A stretch of DNA of 6,999 nt from Thermoplasmata archaeon (GTDB lineage Archaea > Thermoplasmatota > Thermoplasmata > Halarchaeoplasmatales > Halarchaeoplasmataceae). Below, in pieces: positions 5,445 through 6,999 of the stretch; the first letter of the stretch is position 1, and each line of letters opens with the position of its first letter. The position numbers were made by a program, and so were the translations under genes. The notes beneath the pieces were generated by a model, which was given only the letters and a program-made list of their open reading frames with translations, did no database searches and was not told the origin of the DNA. Where the stretch lies: contig JAFDUB010000086.1 in assembly GCA_019594025.1 (NCBI GenBank), positions 1 through 6,999 on the forward strand. Direction: 5' to 3'.

Positions 5445-5498
5445 TCTAACCAAATTTTTTTAAATGATAAGTATATTTACATTTAGGGTTCTGGATGG
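5416..5498 (+). repeat. 13-bp perfect inverted repeat that includes the transposase start codon
   Basis: CCATCCAGAACCC (5416-5428) is exactly complementary to GGGTTCTGGATGG (5486-5498), with 57 nt between. The ATG start codon of the transposase (5495-5497) lies inside the second arm. In a transcript entering from the left, the two arms could pair and hide the start codon. A transcript starting from the internal promoter would lack the first arm. Confidence 0.75.
5455..5479 (+). promoter_or_regulatory. Candidate TATA-like promoter of the transposase gene
   Basis: Two A/T-rich boxes are present. TTTTTTTAAAT (5455-5465) would start transcription near 5487, leaving a leader of about 8 nt. GTATATTTA (5471-5479) would start it at or just after the ATG at 5495. 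Both lie downstream of the hairpin, and no Shine-Dalgarno precedes the ATG, so leaderless or near-leaderless expression is likely. Confidence 0.45.
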
Positions 5499-6784
5499 TT
5501 AAGGGAAATGTCAAGATAAACAAAAAGAAAGCTAGACGAGTTGAAGACGGAAAGATCGTGAAAGATCTGCCTCTAATAAATTACAATGGTGATCTTTTAC
5601 CCCTGTTTAAGGTGATCACCCCATCGCATTGCAAAGAATGTGGATCTAAACTGCATATCAAAAAAAGTAGAAAACGATATGTATTGTCCAGTTATGAAAC
5701 TCTAGAGATTCCAGTAAATTATTGGCAATGTAGTAACGGCGATTGTGATTCATACTATACTGACGATATCGTTGGTGTAACAGGCAGTAATAATTACAAT
5801 GATGAATATTTAGACAAGCTGTTCTATACACGATATAACTCAAAAACCAGTTTGTTCAACACACGAACTGCGGGTGAAATATTAACTGGTGATCTGGGTA
5901 AAAAAACCAGAACCGCCTGTCCATCTACACTATGGAAATATGACCAGGCAAAAGGTGCTATCTCATTAGAAAAACTGAGGAATACGAATGTTCAATTCGA
6001 CGGTACAATTTACTGTGATGGTTACTGGGTAAAAAATGGTTGGAGAAAATTTCTGGAAAAAAGCAGAGGGAGAGAATTCGACGAGAGTGAATGGAAAAGA
6101 GTAAGGTACAAGTCGATCTATGTTGTCGCTACTTCTGACAAAGTTGTACTAGATTTTGCCATTACCGAGAGGAGACCACCATACTTTGTACTGATCCCAC
6201 TTTTCTCTCGGATAAAGAAACGATTAGGTAAAAACAGTATCAAAAAAGTGGTATCTGATGAAGATTCAGCAATCATAAATGCTGTATCTAATGTTCTGCC
6301 AGATATACAGAATTCTTTTTGTGTGTTCCATCAATTGAAAAATTTGTCCAGAATATATCTAGACGATTTTAGATATATGGATAAAGTACCAGAAAAGGAT
6401 AGAACATTCTATGGAATTGGTAAAAAGTTGATTATGTCCGAAAGTGTAGTTGAATCTACAGCAATTCTGAAAAAGTTAGAAAAAATGCTGGAGAAAGGTT
6501 TAACTCATACATCAAAAAGGGCTATGAACTTTCTTAAAGATAAATACAACAAAAATAGAAAGTTGCTTGAAAAAGGCTTCTCTCCAGAAACTAACAATGT
6601 GATGGAACAACTGTTTTCGTTTATCAATGATTTTGTTTTTCAGGCAAAATCATTCAAAATACTATCCGGATTGAAGAACTGGGCTTCTAACCTGTTTTAT
6701 ATCTGGAATAATCGTGAGTTCAACACCGGTAACTTTGCCGGCTTGTCACCTTTGCAGATATCTAAACAGTTGAAACCTGGTTAA
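5495..6784 (+). CDS. DDE transposase (IS256/MULE-like) with N-terminal zinc ribbon
   Basis: This 429-residue protein begins with a basic stretch (KINKKKARR) and a zinc ribbon formed by C46, C49, C79 and C84 (HCKECG...QCSNGDC), likely used for DNA binding. The catalytic core shows D175 (YCDGYW), D255 (VVSDEDSAI), the CVFHQLKNL motif (C276, H279) and E371 (NNVMEQLFSFIN). The D-D-(C/H)-E layout, with a helical insertion between the second D and the E, is typical of MULE/IS256-type transposases that cut and join DNA ends. The frame is full length with no stop or frameshift, and it lies between matched terminal repeats, so the element may still be active. The codons are A+T-rich compared with the genes to the left. 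The ATG at 5495 is the first in frame after the putative promoter. The family name is uncertain. Confidence 0.88.
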   Translation: MVKGNVKINKKKARRVEDGKIVKDLPLINYNGDLLPLFKVITPSHCKECGSKLHIKKSRKRYVLSSYETLEIPVNYWQCSNGDCDSYYTDDIVGVTGSNNYNDEYLDKLFYTRYNSKTSLFNTRTAGEILTGDLGKKTRTACPSTLWKYDQAKGAISLEKLRNTNVQFDGTIYCDGYWVKNGWRKFLEKSRGREFDESEWKRVRYKSIYVVATSDKVVLDFAITERRPPYFVLIPLFSRIKKRLGKNSIKKVVSDEDSAIINAVSNVLPDIQNSFCVFHQLKNLSRIYLDDFRYMDKVPEKDRTFYGIGKKLIMSESVVESTAILKKLEKMLEKGLTHTSKRAMNFLKDKYNKNRKLLEKGFSPETNNVMEQLFSFINDFVFQAKSFKILSGLKNWASNLFYIWNNREFNTGNFAGLSPLQISKQLKPG

Positions 6785-6823
6785 TATTCTAACTGCCTTT
6801 TAACGTAAAACATACTTTCTATT

Positions 6824-6866
6824 GGTTGCTGTAGAGTGTACTCTCTCTCATCCTACAAAATCAACC
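6824..6866 (+). repeat. Imperfect hairpin in the 3' non-coding part of the insertion sequence
   Basis: GGTTG (6824-6828) pairs with CAACC (6862-6866), and TGTAG (6830-6834) pairs with CTACA (6853-6857), around a pyrimidine-rich loop. An overlapping small palindrome AGAGT-GT-ACTCT sits inside it (6832-6843). It begins 39 nt after the transposase stop codon. Confidence 0.5.
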
Positions 6867-6871
6867 GGCTC

Positions 6872-6915
6872 TTTTTGATATTTATCAAAAATTATCCGCC
6901 TATCAGATAATTTTT
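6872..6915 (+). repeat. Two overlapping, mutually exclusive inverted repeats
   Basis: TTTTTGATA (6872-6880) is complementary to TATCAAAAA (6883-6891) with a 2-nt centre. AAAAATTATC (6887-6896) is complementary to GATAATTTTT (6906-6915) with a 9-nt spacer. The two share bases 6887-6891, so only one stem can form fully at a time. The second stem ends in a T-run, so it could act as a transcription terminator for the transposase message. Confidence 0.65.
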
Positions 6916-6921
6916 GCTAGA

Positions 6922-6965
6922 ATTTTGAAGAGCTTATTCCAAAATTACCATTTCTCCAAAATGGA
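6922..6965 (+). repeat. Two further short inverted repeats near the right end of the insertion sequence
   Basis: AATTTTG (6921-6927) pairs with CAAAATT (6940-6946). CCATTT (6948-6953) pairs with AAATGG (about 6958-6964). Together with the upstream stems they form an almost unbroken chain of palindromes from about 6824 to 6965, just before the right terminal repeat. Confidence 0.45.
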
Positions 6966-6972
6966 AAGGGAA

Positions 6973-6996
6973 TCCCGAAAAAATTAACAAGTCTCT
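6973..6996 (-). repeat. Right terminal inverted repeat of the insertion sequence
   Basis: On the minus strand it starts AGAGACTTGTTAA and ends TTTCGGGA, matching the left end at 20 of 24 positions. Only three bases of flank (AAA) remain before the window ends. Confidence 0.85.
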
Positions 6997-6999
6997 AAA

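Larger units (their letters stand above)
5328..6996 (+). mobile_element. Complete insertion sequence, 1,669 bp, with 24-bp imperfect terminal inverted repeats
   Basis: The left end AGAGACTTTTTATTATC... (5328-5351) matches the reverse complement of the right end (6973-6996) at 20 of 24 positions. The outer eight (AGAGACTT) and inner seven (TTCGGGA) bases are identical. The repeats enclose one full-length DDE transposase gene and two structured non-coding segments. The interior is visibly more A+T-rich than the genes to its left, as expected for acquired DNA. The first three bases of the right flank (AAA) match the start of AAATC/AAAATC just left of the element, so a short 5-6 bp target duplication is possible but not provable in this window. 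I cannot name the family with confidence; the transposase suggests the IS256/MULE superfamily or an unclassified archaeal group. Confidence 0.85.

Noticed and set aside
5240..5494. CRISPR array or phage attachment site in the long intergenic region
   Set aside because: There are only two copies of one short direct repeat with no regular spacing, no tRNA nearby, and the segment is explained by the insertion-sequence end and promoter structures.
199..6996. A composite transposon made by the two flanking mobile elements
   Set aside because: The two elements belong to unrelated families with different ends, so they cannot mobilise the genes between them as one unit.

Overview
The window looks archaeal. 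Several genes have a TATA-like (BoxA) element about 22-30 nt before a start codon that has no Shine-Dalgarno sequence, as expected for leaderless or nearly leaderless transcripts. Genes inside operons instead have Shine-Dalgarno motifs such as AGGTGA. Proteins are rich in Asp/Glu, arginine is mostly AGA/AGG, and isoleucine is often ATA. A euryarchaeal, perhaps halophilic or methanogenic, lineage would fit, but no phylogenetic marker is present to place it.

Layout. (1) Positions 1-202 carry the 3' end of an IS200/IS605-type element: a probable C-terminal remnant of TnpB, a series of small hairpins resembling an omega RNA scaffold, and the conserved right-end hairpin ending in GTCAC. This end abuts, and supplies the stop codon of, a minus-strand gene for RNase HI fused to a topoisomerase-type C4 zinc ribbon (199-765). 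(2) Divergent from it on the plus strand are a HIT-family nucleotide hydrolase/transferase (896-1342), a ParB-like/GNAT acetyltransferase fusion (1381-2253) and a zinc metallopeptidase-like protein (2264-3163). The last two are 10 nt apart and probably co-transcribed. (3) Convergent, with a 6-bp gap, is a minus-strand two-gene operon: a seven-bladed YVTN beta-propeller (5234-4314) followed by an aldo/keto reductase with two C-terminal Fe-S cluster motifs (4303-3170). (4) Positions 5328-6996 form an apparently complete insertion sequence of 1,669 bp. It has 24-bp imperfect terminal inverted repeats (20/24 matching) and one 429-residue MULE/IS256-like DDE transposase. The window ends 3 nt past its right end.

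The chromosomal genes look like a general housekeeping/redox and small-molecule neighbourhood bounded by two unrelated mobile elements. No CRISPR array, tRNA or rRNA was seen. The most distinctive structure is the leader of the right-hand insertion sequence. A large hairpin presents, in its loop, a sequence perfectly complementary over 13 nt to the transposase start region. Its position relative to the promoter suggests a fold-back device that silences translation of read-through transcripts. The 3' non-coding part of the same element is almost wholly made of consecutive inverted repeats, two of which are mutually exclusive.
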